From Diadema setosum (Eukaryota > Echinodermata > Echinoidea > Diadematoida > Diadematidae): DNA of 64,000 bases. The notes under the pieces are model-generated. The model was not told where the DNA came from, ran no database searches, and was given only the letters and a program-made list of their open reading frames with translations. This document shows positions 34,505-48,700 of the stretch, piece by piece; positions within the stretch are counted from its first letter, which is position 1, and each line of letters opens with the position of its first letter. Both the position numbers and the translations under genes were made by a program. The stretch is from positions 11,061,654 to 11,125,653 of the forward strand of contig NC_092685.1 in NCBI RefSeq assembly GCF_964275005.1, given 5' to 3'.

Positions 34505-35580
34505 GGTACTCGACAGGATCCATCACTCTGAATGTATAGCGTCGAGGGGACTAGTGAGTGTCCCGTGCAGTGCAGGCAGACTGTGCTTATAATACAAGAC
34601 ACGTGGAGGAAACTTAGTATAAGAACCATCGCTTTTAGTTGTGTGTCTACCTCAAAGAAGTCATAAACCTCTTTCTCTGACTGATTTCCCTTTCCCTGGT
34701 TACTCTCAAACAGGTATGAAGATAGAGAGGGAGAGTAAATGCTGCCAATCATTTGAACAGGGAGAAGGGAAAATCAACTCCGCATCCAGATTGACTGTAA
34801 ATAGCATTTTGAAATTTAATACACATATTGGAAAGCTCCCACCTCCCTGGCGTAACGTGATCAATTCGCTTTGCTGACACTAGATAATAGATGCTAAGCT
34901 TTGGCAGAATATAGTTCACTTCTGCATACAATTAGGCAGGAGTAAATATTTTAAGGAAATGGAAACACCAATGCAAGATCCTAAAGCAGAAACGGTTGTA
35001 AATATTTGCGAAGTTCAACATGGTATTAAAGAGGAAAAATCATTGATCCCTTACACGGTATACACTATTATTAAAACAAAATAGAGAAATTGTGCTATAT
35101 TCTAACAGAATCAGACACACACTCTGTCAACTCAAACAGTATTACAGTTCCTATATAATAAGTACATCTTACATCTAAAAATTAAGTGAAATGAGGAGCT
35201 GCAGCAGCAAGTTCAGTTTTGATACACGGATCAACCTCAGAGAACAAAATCACCACGGCACAACTTGTCCAGATCAAAGTGATGTAGGCCTACCAAACAT
35301 TTTTGTTTATGAGCAATCATAAATCTTGATTTAACATAAAATTGTACGCTTTTTCCATGGAAGCGCAAGACCCTCCGTATCACAGCCTCCATGTACGGCG
35401 GTGACACATTTTCAAGGATTTGCCTACTTCTTAATTGAATAATTTGGAAAGAAAGCTATATCTTAAGACACTGACAGGATTAGACGGCTTACAATGCAGG
35501 GGATTTTCACAGCCCAAACATATAGTACAAGACGGTATTATTGTTTATTTAAAACATTTTTAAAAGTATTGCACAACTTC
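34505..35580. other. Nothing recognised
   Basis: Ordinary AT-rich sequence within the proposed GPCR intron. Confidence 0.35.
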
Positions 35581-35589
35581 ATGACTTAC

Positions 35590-36145
35590 CTGATATATTT
35601 TTATGGTAGAATAAGATTGCTATTTCGCGGAATGATTGTAGTAATGATTTTGCGATGAGTCTTCAGAAGTAAACTTGGATTGTCCTTTCTTCTCTCCCTC
35701 TCTTTCTACGCGGTCTATAGGTCATTTATCTGAATTATTTCTTAGGGAGATCTCAACGATATTCTCTCTGCAATTCCTGTAGGTGTGAATCAGTGTTAGG
35801 GAAATTATGCCGTTAGGCATTAGATGGTTTTGTATAACCCCGTCAGATTATAAAAGTAGAATCAAGAAGAAGAAGAATATATCTTTTCACAGATATTACT
35901 TATGAGCACTTATCGCGAACGCAGCCAGTCATCAAAACGAGTGCCGTAGAGCGAAAGAGAAACACAATGTGAGCATCTGACTATTCCGATGCCAAGTCTC
36001 AGTCCTCATACGAGCGCAAGTATACCATTTACTGGTTTTCAAAAGAGAGTCAATACGGGCTTCCGGGAAAAACGAAAATTACACGGTCTCGAACTCTCGT
36101 GATGCCTAAGTTGCCATGGTAACGGAAAGATGGAAGCAGCCAATC
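35590..36145 (-). promoter_or_regulatory. Candidate 5' exon and promoter of the GPCR with RFX X-box and CCAAT box
   Basis: A perfect X-box, GTTGCCATGGTAAC, lies at 36110-36123, and a CCAAT box at 36140-36144, 17 bp away. X-boxes are bound by RFX factors, which drive ciliary and ciliated-neuron genes; NF-Y often binds next to them. On the minus strand a consensus donor follows CAG at 35590, so an untranslated first exon could run from about 36.1 kb to 35,590 and splice to 31,850. The region 35.9-36.2 kb has more CpG than its surroundings. Assignment to the GPCR is inference from strand and proximity. Confidence 0.45.
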
Positions 36146-36955
36146 ACCCTTATCTCCTGGTCTCCGGGGATGAATTCAAGACGTGCGCATGTGTAGGCAT
36201 TTATTTAAATATTCACACACAGAAGAGGATATTTTGACGCTGCAAACTACCTAGCGAGAACATTTCTTGAACTAGTGCTTGACTAATGTTATAAAACACA
36301 ATGATGTCTTCGTCCTATCATCATAGAACATAACACATGCTATATTGCGTTCCTCTTCTGTATGCTATGATCATTTCTACTCATACCTTGTTAAAAAAAA
36401 ATAGCAATCACACAACTGAGTGTATATAAATGAAATCAAAACATAGAATAAAAAAAAAAACTGCATGAGAGGAATTAGGAAACGTATCTATGTAAAGAAC
36501 GTATAACACAAATGCAGCAAACATTTCGTTAGATATTTTAACAAGATATCGAACATTATCTGTGAGGCACTTGTCGCTTCCTTTTTCTTCCTTTTTCCTT
36601 TCTTTTCCTTGCTTATTTCAACATTATTGTATGTATCCTTTATGGCAATGTGTAAATATGTTGGACGTAAGTATTTATGCTTCTTTTTGTTAGACTGTTA
36701 AAGTTGAATAGAAGCACATGATTTCCTCATTTATTCGTTATACTTTCAAGATGCTTCTGACGACTTAACTTATTTTTCTTGACTCGTCTCAGCATAATCA
36801 TATGACATCATGTTTATTTTACAATGGTTTAGCGGACTATTACACTGTGACTTTGGCCTCTTGAATTGGGGATCTACACTTTTAATCTTGAACTATCATG
36901 TTCTCCCCACAATGTCCCATACTTGACCCAGCTGAAGGAATGATAATCTGCAGCA
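36146..36955. other. Intergenic, nothing recognised
   Basis: AT-rich, with a C/T-rich patch near 36580-36610. No gene evidence. Confidence 0.35.
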
Positions 36956-37735
36956 TTCTTTTCTAGGATCCACCCAAGCCCCCTCCCTTTACTTTCTTTA
37001 CTTTCATTCCTCTTTTTTTTTCCTTCTTTTCTTGGTTTTCTCCCCCCCCCCCTCTCTCTCTCTCCCTTCTCTCAACATAGTCTCATCTCTCCTCGACTTA
37101 CCTTTTCTCCGCGGGACTAATCATCCTTTCTCTATTGATTAACTCCGCATTCTATAGTCTACGTTGTTCGCCGACTTCGTTCTTCTCTTTAGTTTCATGA
37201 ATCTTCACTTCTCTTTCCTATCTCCACGATTTTCCAACCTTCAACTCCTCCCTCTTCCTCTTCCCTTCTATTTCATCTTTCTCCTCCTAACGATGTCCGA
37301 ACATCTTACTTGATTCTCACTTTTTCTTCCTTACCACTCTCTCTGTTCCCTTCTCCACTATCTCCCCTATAAGTACAACTTCAGCTTCCAGCCCATCACT
37401 GTCGTCCCCCACTCTTCACTTTTTGCCCTCCTTTCAACCCCCATATGTCGCTTCCCTCTTCAGTTCTCCTCTTTCTAGCCTCTTCTTCTGCCAAGCAAAG
37501 ATCCGGTTAAGAACTACATACACATGGTGTCACCGCAAACCTTTCTCCCTCACGCAGAGCTCTTTACTCAAAGGGTATATCCCAGAATGAATGAGAATCG
37601 AAAATAATCCTAATACAACTTATATATTGTATATACTTGGTTTTTAATGTGCTTATACATTGTATATAATTTTCTCTGTTTATTTGATGAAAATGAAAAT
37701 GAATTTGAACTTGAAATTTGAACTTTATATATCTC
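36956..37735 (+). repeat. Strongly pyrimidine-biased tract with retroposon-like tail
   Basis: About 600 bp of C/T-rich plus strand (including C12 and CTCTCTC) followed by an AT-rich stretch with GATGAAAATGAAAATGAATTT and GAACTTGAAATTTGAAC. The ending is like the simple 3' tails of CR1/L2-like elements, so this may be a long retroposon 3' UTR. No coding part is seen. Confidence 0.4.
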
Positions 37736-39375
37736 TATACTAGTGATATTGTAATAAAAGCCTATATTATATCTTTGGAACCTACATCACTTATTTGTCT
37801 TTATACATTTGTGCAATTTTGTTTTTCCCGAAATCAAATGGAATATAAAACTTGTATGAAATGTGGAATATGGAACATGAATAATAATAATAAAAATGCA
37901 GATGATGTTGAAAGTAATGATTAAAATCATGACTAATGAACATTATCAGATTATTGTTTGTGATTCAGACTGAAATTCGCTTTTCTTTTGCCCGAGCTTT
38001 GAAAATTATTTGTTCGCAGGTGATACAATTATAACTGAGCGTAATTATTTGCTACAAAAGATTGTAACGAATCGAATTTTAACACATTTCATCATTAGAC
38101 AGTTAGATTAGTAATAAATACAATACAAGCAAAACATTTTTGATGCAGTTCCTTACATTACAGAGAGAGAGAGAGAGAGAGAGGCGTAGAAATGAAACAA
38201 ATAATAGACTCATTGAAGATGGACTCAATAGGATAAACACCATTATGCGACATTGTCCTTTCTTAATTCACAATAATTATGACTTATGTATTGCTCTATA
38301 CATTATTGTACTGTTATCTTTTATCATACCTGGTACACATATCATTGAAACAGATCAGCTACGGTGAAGATGCAAGCCGTTGTCAACTGAACGTGACTTC
38401 ATTGCATGGAGTTAATAAAAAGAACCAACTATTAAACAAAGAAATTTGTGGAAATTTCAAAGTTTTACATGCCTTCAAAAGGCGAAAATATGTCCCAACT
38501 CATTATCATGCAGAAGTATTGTGATGATCGATGCCAGCAACTGTCAACTTTAATATTGCTTTGTGTATACTCAGTAATCATGACTGAACAATACTGAACA
38601 AGTAAATAAAATATCGACGATTTGTGCACATCTCACTGGAAGACTTATGAAACGATGTTGCCATTACTTCTGTCATTTTGCATAATGCGACTGTTAGAAA
38701 ATTAATTAATCTTAAAAAGAAATTGTGCTGGTTTTTATGAAACGTCCTCCCGTCTTGTTTGAATTTATCATCAAAATTATTTGTCTAAATCAACACGATC
38801 GTGGTGTGGCATTTCAAAGTAAACAAATACAATAAGATGATATTTTGGCTTTCCTATACAACTAAAACATAATACCCTCTGACGCTGACAACTAATTATG
38901 ATATTCCTTTAACCTCCGCGACTGAATTTTCAATCTGTAAAGCGGACGAAGGGATTTACTGGCATACATACCCTAAAGTCAGATTTGTAAAATATTTAAT
39001 ATACGACTCTGGTGGAATTATGTTTGCGCATTTCCATTTAAAAAAAAAAGAAAAAAATTCAAATGTATTGTGATGCCAAAAAAATGCAAAAACAAAAGTA
39101 TGCATTAATGATATTGTTAACTATTTATAAGCAATGCAGATCAAAACGTTTGTATACAAGTGCATATTATGATGAATATTATGATGAACAAATGAATATA
39201 AACACTGCATATAGTTTGCAGTGGCAACAAAAAGCAAATAAATCGATGGGAAAGAGAGATTATTGAAAAGCGGAGCTTGATGAGTGTAGATTTCCCGAAA
39301 AACAAAATGCCAAAATCACGACTGCATTTTACGACAAAATTATTGCATGTATATTTATATCTGTATTTACGTAGG
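37736..39375. other. Intergenic; (GA)n at 38161-38184
   Basis: AT-rich. A short GAGAGA microsatellite lies at 38161-38184. The frames at 38140-38524 and 39063-39266 lack recognisable domains. Confidence 0.4.
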
Positions 39376-39379
39376 CCCT

Positions 39380-39515
39380 GTATATCTATACTGATCCATA
39401 TCTGTATCTATCTATATCTATATCTATATCTATCTATATCTATAAATCTACATCTATATCTATATATCTATATTTATATCTATATCTATATCTATATCAT
39501 ATCTATATCTAAATC
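39380..39515. repeat. (TATATC)n hexanucleotide repeat
   Basis: About 135 bp of TATATCTATATC units with TCTATC and TTTATA variants. Confidence 0.9.
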
Positions 39516-39909
39516 ATGGGTTTGCCCAGCAACATGGATACCTGTGGACTCAGTTTTAGCCTCGAAAAAAGGGAAAGCGACAGTACTCTATACAGACAAG
39601 TAAGAGATACTCTCTAAACATATGGGACTGAGGATGCTGAGAAAATGGAGAACAAAATGGACGATTTTAAACGAAAGCATAAAAAAGACAGAAAAAAAAG
39701 AAGGACCATGGGAAACTATGAGAAAAAAAATTATTGATATAACTGAAAATTCAACAAGAACTATGCGATGGAAAATACATTATTATTACCCTGCAAATTG
39801 CAGTATAATGTTTCCGATATGATAACTTTAAGTGATGACTTATATAGTTTGGCGAGTTGAATAACAAAATGATTATTTTGTCTCACACTGAACTTACATA
39901 GAATGTTAC

Positions 39910-40474
39910 TTAAAGGGAAGGTAAACCCAAAAAGCAATGTGGATTGAGTGAAAGCAGCAACATTAGTAGAACACATCAGTGAAAGTTTGAGGAAAATCGG
40001 ACAATCGATGCAAAAGTTATGAATTTTTAAAGTTTTGGTGTTGAAACCGCTGGATGAGGAGACTACTAGAGGATATGACGTATGAGTGGACAACAATACA
40101 AAGAAAATATAAAGGAAATTCAACAAAAATTCACTTTTCTAGAATTATGAAAGAGCAATGGACCAACCTCTTTCAGAAAGCAGGGGGAATAATTGCTACC
40201 CCTAACATATGTCAATATCAAATTGATGGAATTTGTAATTTTCATGAAAAATGGATTTTTGTAGAATTTTCTTTATATTTTCTTGGTATTGTTGTCCACT
40301 CATACGTCATAACCTCTAGTAGTCTCCTCGTCCAGCGGTTCCAACACCAAAACTTTAAAAATTCATAACTTTTGCATCGATTGTCCAATTTTCTTCAAAC
40401 TTTCACTATGTGTTCTACTAATGTTGCTGCTTTCACTCAATCCACATTGCTCTTGGGGTTTATCTTCCCTTTAA
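39910..40474. mobile_element. TTAA-flanked palindromic element, copy 1 (full length)
   Basis: The body 39914-40470 (557 bp) begins AGGGAAGGTAAACCC and ends GGGTTTATCTTCCCT, flanked by TTAA on both sides. The arms are inverted repeats of more than 200 bp each (CTGGATGAGGAGACTACTAG on the left, its complement on the right), leaving a short centre. TTAA duplication suggests piggyBac-type mobilisation. It has no coding capacity. The 104-142 codon frames crossing it are artefacts of the repeat. Other copies: 48634-49120 and the old 15388-16495 copy. Confidence 0.9.
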
Positions 40475-41147
40475 GTTAGAATTATGTATGTTTTGACTAA
40501 TATTAGTATTTTGTAACGCGCAGTAGTTACTACAATTACTAGTATGCTAATAGCTGCGGAATATAAATGTCGTTTTCAATATCAGCGACCTTGTGCCCAT
40601 CCCCAATCCAACACATACCGTACAAGTAGTACATTAATAATGTAAATTTTGGAAACCTAAGCAGTACCGAGCGTCCGACTGCTGAAATGTTCTCTTCCTT
40701 CAGCATTACACACAGGTGACTCCTCTCCGTTCAGTCAAGGTGACTCATATCACATGACATTAAACCACTACCCTCTTTTCGTCCGAGTAATGTATTATAA
40801 GCGTATTTTAGTATCATGTGTTTATTATTATATTCAATTTTATTGAATAATAGTTTTGAATTATATTTAGTTTTAATTATTTAATTGTGAATTAGTATCT
40901 ATCAACTAGGTAAAAGATTTAAAATCTAGACTGATGCCGTGGTGTCAAACATGCCAATTTGCTGAAGATTGTCGGTAGACTGACTGAGCGCATGCGCTAT
41001 CAACATGAATACACAGTCAATGTACGTACGAGCCGAGGAGAACCCTAGCCCGTGTGAAGTGATGTGACTGTCAGGCCAAGAATGGGATTTAATTGCGAAT
41101 TTCATTCATTTCAAAGCAATCAAGGCAAAAGTGACGAAGGATAAGTC
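40475..41147 (+). promoter_or_regulatory. RALGAPA promoter and 5' UTR region with NRF1-like site
   Basis: Immediately upstream of the RALGAPA start codon. A palindromic GCGCATGCGC (40988-40997) matches the core NRF1 motif and lies about 150 bp before the ATG, as expected for a broadly expressed TATA-less gene. The transcription start itself cannot be seen. Confidence 0.55.
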
Positions 41148-41253
41148 ATGTTCAGTAAAAAATCTCACGGCGACTTTAAGAAATCTGGTCAGAAGGTTCT
41201 CGATTTGAAGAAAGATGTGGTTGCCCGTCTGAGACACCTGCGAATTGTGATTG
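41148..41253 (+). CDS. RALGAPA1: RALGAPA exon 1
   Basis: 35 codons plus one base. Encodes the Lys-rich N-terminus ending LRHLRIVI; donor GTAAGT. The frame after the donor (hydrophobic, to 41357) is intron. Confidence 0.93.
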
Positions 41254-42755
41254 GTAAGTCATTATTTATGACTTGTGAGTTGTGTTTACTAATCTTGTGC
41301 TTAGTGTTTTGGCATTATACTTTCATTTCACTTCATTGCCGTACTAGTATACTGTAGTAAGAAGGCCCTACTGCTGGTAGGCTGGAGATCTAATGTGGCA
41401 TACTCGTGAAATAGGTCTAATGTTAAGTGAAGTTGAACACTAACATGAGTAAAGTATCATGTCCTGTTTCTAGCTCTGCTGCCGTCATAAATTTATGTGT
41501 CAAACTTGGGAGAGGGGCCGGGGCCTAGCCCCAATCACAATACACAGCTTTACCCACTTTTGAAGGGCCTAAGTAATTTAAGTTAGATTGAGGCACTGTA
41601 ACTGTATAGACTATAACGCAATAACTGCATGGCTGGAAGAAGTGGAAGAGTGTGTTGTCACATGTCCTATCTACATTGATCTAATACATGTAAATGTCGT
41701 GTGTAAAAAATGAAAAATCTATCACGGAAGTATGGTAAGGGTACGACCGGTACCACGTATCGGCAGGGTACATTGACATCAGCACCCTGCGTATCATGGC
41801 TGTTTGCGTATAGATATTTCTAGAACACCTAGCACGAAAAGGTACGCGTGGGATGAAGTATCATTAGCTATGACAATGATAAAAACGAAGAGACAAAAAA
41901 ACAAACAAACTAACAAACAAAACTAAACATGGTTGAATAACATATCCGCTCTGTAACGACGCATGACTGTGAAATTCACGTGTATTGCCTATGGAGGGAA
42001 GGGGTGCCGATCGCAAAGTACCCTTAAGGCCACGCAAAGAAAATGCATCGCATGCACTAAAATCATGGAAAATGGTGTTATTTTACAACGGAGATTCAGA
42101 ATCAACAGAACGCTCACGGGATTCGAAACTGCAGCATTTATGGCATAGATAGGCGAATTCGTTTTTTTACTTTTTGAATTAACGAGTTGCAGATCCCTAG
42201 GGTGCCGATAGGTGGTACCGTCAATCATACTAAAGTAGTAGTGCGGTGTGTAGTGGTGATACAATTAACGGTTACACTACAGTCTCTAGATCTACTATAA
42301 GTATACAGTAGATCTTGGCCCTACTACTCCTGGCACTTAACAAGTATGGTACATCTCTATGTACTTTCGTATCCACATGGCTTAGTATCTCAATCAAATT
42401 CCAGTAAACCAAATTGCACCAAACTCAGTCACAGGATACATCAATGTTACTTATTTCCAATCATTTTCATAAATTTGAACCAAATCTGTCATTGACATCT
42501 GGAACGTTGATATGGACGTTGACTTTCATGTTGTTGCTCATAGCAGATCGCTCTTTGCGAATGGTCAGGGTGTATGCTGCCTGCACAAATCTGTAACTGA
42601 AGTTAGCCATCTGACATTATGCAACAAATCTTTCCTTAGTATCCAAGAGCAAGAAAGTCAATGAAGGATTTAGCATATGGGAAGTTGCATAAAGTTGGGT
42701 GAGAAATGCAGTTCATAGATTTCACAAGACCACAGAAAGACAGGGAAACAGACAG

Positions 42756-42786
<31 letters not shown>

Positions 42787-45700
42787 TCTCACTATCCGAC
42801 TTCTTTCAGCTTGCCACAATCATTGCACATTGATTTTGATTTATAGCTCCTGTGTTGATTCCCCATTTGTGTAAGATTACACAGCTAACCTCAGTTACTA
42901 TCCCCCCCCCCCATCAATGTCATGCATAGATTAAAAGTCATCATGACGAAAATGTTTCAAATGAGAAGTGTTGTTATGCCAGCTGAGCCAAAGATGTGAA
43001 AGTATGATACCCGTACATTTGCATAACCATTTAACACCTTTCATGGATCATTCTCAGTGAAGTGTCATTCATTAGATTATCCAGTGATAATTACATATAT
43101 TTTTTTTTTATTGTTGAGTAAGTACAATTGCGTAGGGTCATATTTAGATGATAAAAACAGACAAAGTTAATATAATTAGACCTCAATATATGATTTAAAC
43201 CTCTATCTCATGAGGAAGGCATTTCTCTGTCAAAGTTCTAATTATCCCTGTATTGTGGCAGCACTGATAACATAACAGTAGTCATTTGTCAGCATGATAG
43301 TCTAATGTGCAGTTATCCCTGTGAATTTGCAGAAAATGCCGAGACATCTGAATTGCGGTCCTACTTCGAGCAGTACTTCTCCCACATTTACCATGTGTTC
43401 TATGAGAACTTCGTCTTGTTGGACTCCAGCCCCAAGCAGAGGGTGCACAAGGCTCAGCGAGAGGATCTTGAGGCCATCCTGGTGGTGTTTGAGGTAAAAG
43501 CAGTATTTGAAATAGCAACACAAGAGGCTAACAGAAGTAGTGATGGATTCCTGTACATATAATGATAATAATGAAAAAACAAAAACAAAACAGTGCACAG
43601 TGGTCAATGATCCCACAGATAGAAATGCAATTTTGACAGGGTTTCTGATTTGTTTTTCTTTTCTTTCTTTCTTTTTTTAAAACTTAGAAGACATATTGGA
43701 TATACAGTGTATGCTTCTGCTCAATTGCTATAGATACCTCTCTTTTTGGCATGGGAAGTGGCAAGTAATTGTACATGTACTTGTAACCCTCCTTCCTTTC
43801 GAGCCCACTCGATGTCCTCAAAATTTTGTGTGTGAAAAATTGATAGGATTATGATAATATGAGTGAAACTTTAAATCACTCTGTCTTTGCACTTAATGGA
43901 GAATCTGAATATCTTTTTATTACATCTGCTAGTGGTGCTAGAGGCATGATCACAACCAATGCTTCCAAACCAATGTTTCCAGGTTAGCGTGCCTGTACAT
44001 GTACAGTGACGGGCATTAAACTGCACGTTACTTGAATATGAGACTGTTCTGAAGCAAATAATTTTCACACAACAATAGATATATAATGTACTCTTAAATG
44101 AATCCCACAAGGGTTGGAACAATCATCCCCAGCATTCCCACTGATCAGTTACTAGCCATCCCCTTTAAGTGATGTCCTGCCATAGAAAAGATAGATTCAT
44201 CTACTTTTGCTTTTGCACTGCATTTGTGAAATGATTCCATGATCATGTAAAGGAAGGAGTGGTTGGTGAAAGGCCATGCTATTTTATCCCAACATTTGAC
44301 ATGAATACCCCCCCCCAAAAAAAAAAAAGCATGTGCAATAGCAAAGTTGAGGTCCTATCTCACTGGAGGAGACAGTCATCACTGCGACTGCTGCGACTGA
44401 TGATAAGTCCTGTTCACTCTTGTGACTCAAAAGACAAAAAAATGGCTTGTGCTCACACCAAGAAGGTGACGTCAGAGACACCTTCAAACAAGGTGACAAC
44501 CTACATGTATATGCCCAGAAGTCGTGGAAATATTACTACAACATCTGCGGCAGTCACAGGACTTCTTCAAGATCCAGTTGTGGAAACGTCTGTGTGACGT
44601 CTCCTCATCGTCACCAGTACGTCACCATTTGTCTCCACAAGGTTTCAGAGTTCACATCTAGGAGACGATCTGGAGACTGGAAAATGTCTCAACAACAACA
44701 ACAACAACAACAAAATTAACATGTTTAATTTTTGCTGCCACTCCCTTAAGACCCGGCTGGTCTCCAGCAGACATCACAGAGACATCTCCACAACCAGAGG
44801 AGACTTGAGTCGCCACCAGGTCGCCACCTGCTGTCCAGGCCAATGAAATACCTACGTTAATGTACAATTGCACCATACAGTTGTTTCTAATCTGCATGCT
44901 TAGAATACTGTATGTTCTACATGCTGTGCTCTGAGGTTACTATTATCCATGCCAATGTTGATTCCCGTTTTGTTTTTTAGGACAAACTTCTTTTAATAGA
45001 CAAAGTGTTGGGAGGGATTCTAACTGTGATAACAATTGGAATTCACACAGTAAATCATGTCTCTTAAATGCTTCCTTCTGTTATGTATTTTCTCTCCCAT
45101 TGTGTTTAAATGGAACTGTTCAGGACTTCATTAGTATTACAATATACTAGAGCCCTGTGTAGTCTTGCCTGCTACATGCCTCGGGAGCATGCTGTCAGCC
45201 AGCATAATAAATGTTTACAAGTTTTTATTGACCTCTGTTTTGTGTGTGCTTTGTAAATAATGGTGCAATTACATGTACAGGTATACAATGAGGTGACACT
45301 TTGGTGTATTGTTAATCTCGTAAATTACATAGCAGTTGACTCTCAAAATAAGCACAATGTACTTTAATAGTGAACACAGCGTGATATGTTGCATGTACAT
45401 GTTTACATGTACATAAAACTTACCAGTAAAAGTGTATGCTGCATGTGCATTGAAAGATCATGGTAATATCACCTTGGGGTCACTTTCAGTTGCTCTCTTT
45501 TAAGTAGGGTATGCACACAAATTAATGTAAATCATGAACAAAATACTAAATACTCAGTCATACATGACATATCTCAAGCATACACTACTACTGTACATCA
45601 GGTCCAAACATTCCATCATTGTCCATTATGAGACTATACTCTGTATTTATTGTTTGTTGTGTTACTGTACATCAATTTGTGTAATTTGTGATATCTAGTG

Positions 45701-48700
45701 GCAGATTGAAATGATATGTAAATAAGTCAACCAATTTACATGTATGTGTGTACCGGAGTAATAGAGTTTGTTTTTCTGTATTTAATGAAAATGTACCTGT
45801 ATCATGAAAACAATTTTACGTCTGAAGATACTTCAGGATTAATTCAGGCACCAACACGGTCACCAAACATTACGCTTAACTCCTTCCTACGCAGATGGGC
45901 AATGTACAGCTGTACATGTATGTATTTTACTCCTCATGTCATAAACAGTGTACAAATGTACATGATGTCAATTTATCAAGCCCGTGTGTTCATGCAAATA
46001 GGATATCAAATTCTTTTAAGATTTAAAATCACACAGTCTTCATTGTAGTTGAAGATCAGGTATGCTAGAAACTGCACACTTTGATAGATGGATATGACTT
46101 GGCTACAACAGCCAGTATTTTGTGTGACATCTTGTGAGAAGTATGATTGTCATTGTCAAATTTTGGTCTCCAAGTGATTTTCCTGTCTAAACTTTATAAT
46201 GCAATATGTTTTTATCACTACTTGATTAGAAAAGTTGTGAAATGAAATGCAATTTTACAATAGTCCTATGGTTTCCTCTAGTTGTGTTTGAGCAGAAAAG
46301 ACAAGATACACTGTCAAGAATCGCAATAATTAATTCAGTTTGCAGAGTTTTATGAAGTACACTGGTCCACTGTCTTGTTTGCTTTTGTTCCCTTGTTGCA
46401 AAAAACAAAACAAAAACAAAACCCTGCAATTTGATTATGTTTTGTAGTTAAAAGATGACTGACAATAACTTTATCCTATCAAGCAGATATCCCATGGTAC
46501 TGTATACACCATATGTACATTTAGAAAGTTTAAATTTTCACGAATCGGGACTTCTGGATTTCACGAGTGATTAAATTCGTGATTGTGGAGTACTGTATTG
46601 AACAGAGATATGTGCATGTGTATGTCACATTCTTATCGGGATCAGAGTCAATATTTTCATGTGTCTTTAATTTCACGAATAACACCCGACTCTCGAAATT
46701 CACGAAAATAAAAACCTCACAAAGTATTTGGCGTATACAGTACCTTGCATGCCCTGCCAGAAGTTCATACATGTAGGACTTATTCTAGGCAAAATTAATC
46801 ACAGACACGTCTGTGAGACGACTTCACAAGTATTTTTATGGCAGAGTTCAGAATGTAACCAACATAAATCAGGTATAAACAGACCACAGTGGTGTTGGCA
46901 TATGAATGCTGCAGTGGTGAAAGCTTCATGACAAGCAAATAAAAGCAGCACATTGTACCTAACCTTACCATGAAGATGACATGCACACTGTAATTATCAT
47001 GCCAGATTTATAAACAAAACATGTACCTCTGAACTAGATACAGTAGATTACATATGTACGTAGTTGTGCATTTCATTAAAGATGCATTTAAATTAGTTAG
47101 AGTGAGTGCTATACAGGCCTGTTGTTATGCAATTATATCTTCAGTGAAAAATCATTCTTTGGTTCACAGTAATTTGAGTGTGGGAAGATAACAGTTGGCT
47201 GTATAGAGATGCTTGACTCCATTGTCCAAGAAGCAAATTTAGAATCATGGACTATGAGAGCAACTTCAAACAACAAATCATCAATTTGATGTTCCATAGT
47301 TCAGAGTCAGCTTTATTTTAGACTTTTGTAGATGGTAGGATAGGGTATTCATTACAGATACAGTGTAACTCTCTTCTTGTATAAAACCTTCATGCATTTC
47401 ACAAGAAATATGTCATGAATTTGCTACTTTCAGTGCTCATTGTGAAATCAAAATTACTTTTATTTTACGTTAAGTATGAATAATTGATTCTTTGTTTTTG
47501 GTGAGCGGATCTATCGTGATCATGTGACAATTGCTATAATTATGTACATAACATGCTGTCTGTTGTAGAAAGTCAAGACGTGACACCTGGTGATTAGACC
47601 TTTGACAGAAATTTGAACTTTAGACTTCTGACATTTGATTAGAAATTTTACTTTAGAACACACACATACATGTTGGTGCTAAATATCTTACAACACCCCA
47701 GTCTGCCTAGCTGATATTTGGCAGATGTCTGTAAATGGTTGATCTCAATATGCTGTTCATGGATGCTGCCTCATCCAGAGCAAGCCATGTTATGTACAGT
47801 GTAGGTTGTCTTGTGCCTGGATACCGTGATAACCTTTGGCCCTGTTCAATCTCCACATTCTTGGCTGGTGGCAGTGTTTTTTGTTGTTGTTGTTGTTGTT
47901 GTTGTTTTTTGGAATAAAAATGACACTGTAATGCAAGATACCTTTTACAGCATGAAATTTTTACAAATTGGAGCCAATAGCCTTTTTCACGGCATGAAAC
48001 TTTCACAAATTGCCTATGGCATTCAATGCATATACATGTTAGATGTAGTGCACAACTTTCATGTGCATTTTGATTTCACGAATCTTGAAAATATGCTTGA
48101 ATATTCCTCATTTTACAGTAGTTAAAAGCAGACCAATATCAGAGAGATACAATTATCTAGTGGTACTGTGGGATTAACGTTTTCAACAAATTTAAGATGA
48201 TGACAGTCCGTGGATGTACAGTACATGTACACACAATGTAAGTAAGTAGAGTATTTTGCGGAGTATATCAACTGTAAACACTTCATGCAGAGTGTAGATC
48301 ATACTGATGGCTATTGCAATGCTTGATGGGGAAGAGAAAGAGAGAGAAAGAAGGGGAGGAGAGAACTGTTTCTCCAAGAAGGCCCTTCTCAGCAGTGCTC
48401 CGCACTTGGCTGGTCGAATGAGGAGGCTGGCAGTGAGGGCAGTGAAGGGGAGAGGTTGTGGGGAGGACATGACTGCAAGGGAGTGTAGGAAATTATGATG
48501 GCCCCTCCTGCTGAGGGCTATGGTGGGAATGCTGGCTTCCCACTGCTCTGGCAAAATCAGAAAGAGAAAAAAAGAAAGATCCTCATCAAACCCTACTTTG
48601 TGATATTGTGATTCATAGTGTACACAGCTTTAAAGGGAAGATAAACCCCAAGAACAATGTGGATTGAGTGAAAGCAGCAACATTAGTAGAACACATCAGT

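Larger units (their letters stand above)
31831..35589 (-). other. Proposed 5' intron of the GPCR gene
   Basis: Between the acceptor at 31851-31853 and the donor candidate GTAAGT (complement 35584-35589) lies about 3.7 kb without recognised coding. It holds poly-A/T runs, a retroposon-tail-like block near 32560-32765 and the hexanucleotide satellite. Intron status is inferred from the two splice signals. Confidence 0.45.

Noticed and set aside
33764..34592. Frames of up to 255 codons rich in Phe-Tyr, Ser-Thr, Leu or Arg-Ser
   Set aside because: They are translations of the hexanucleotide satellite; all frames of the repeat are open.
40054..40368. 104- and 121-codon frames on both strands at 39.76-40.37 kb
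   Set aside because: They fall in the palindromic TTAA element, and matching frames on both strands come from its inverted arms.
41963..42264. Frames of 61 and 91 codons in RALGAPA intron 1
   Set aside because: No domain, no splice-site support, overlapping on opposite strands.
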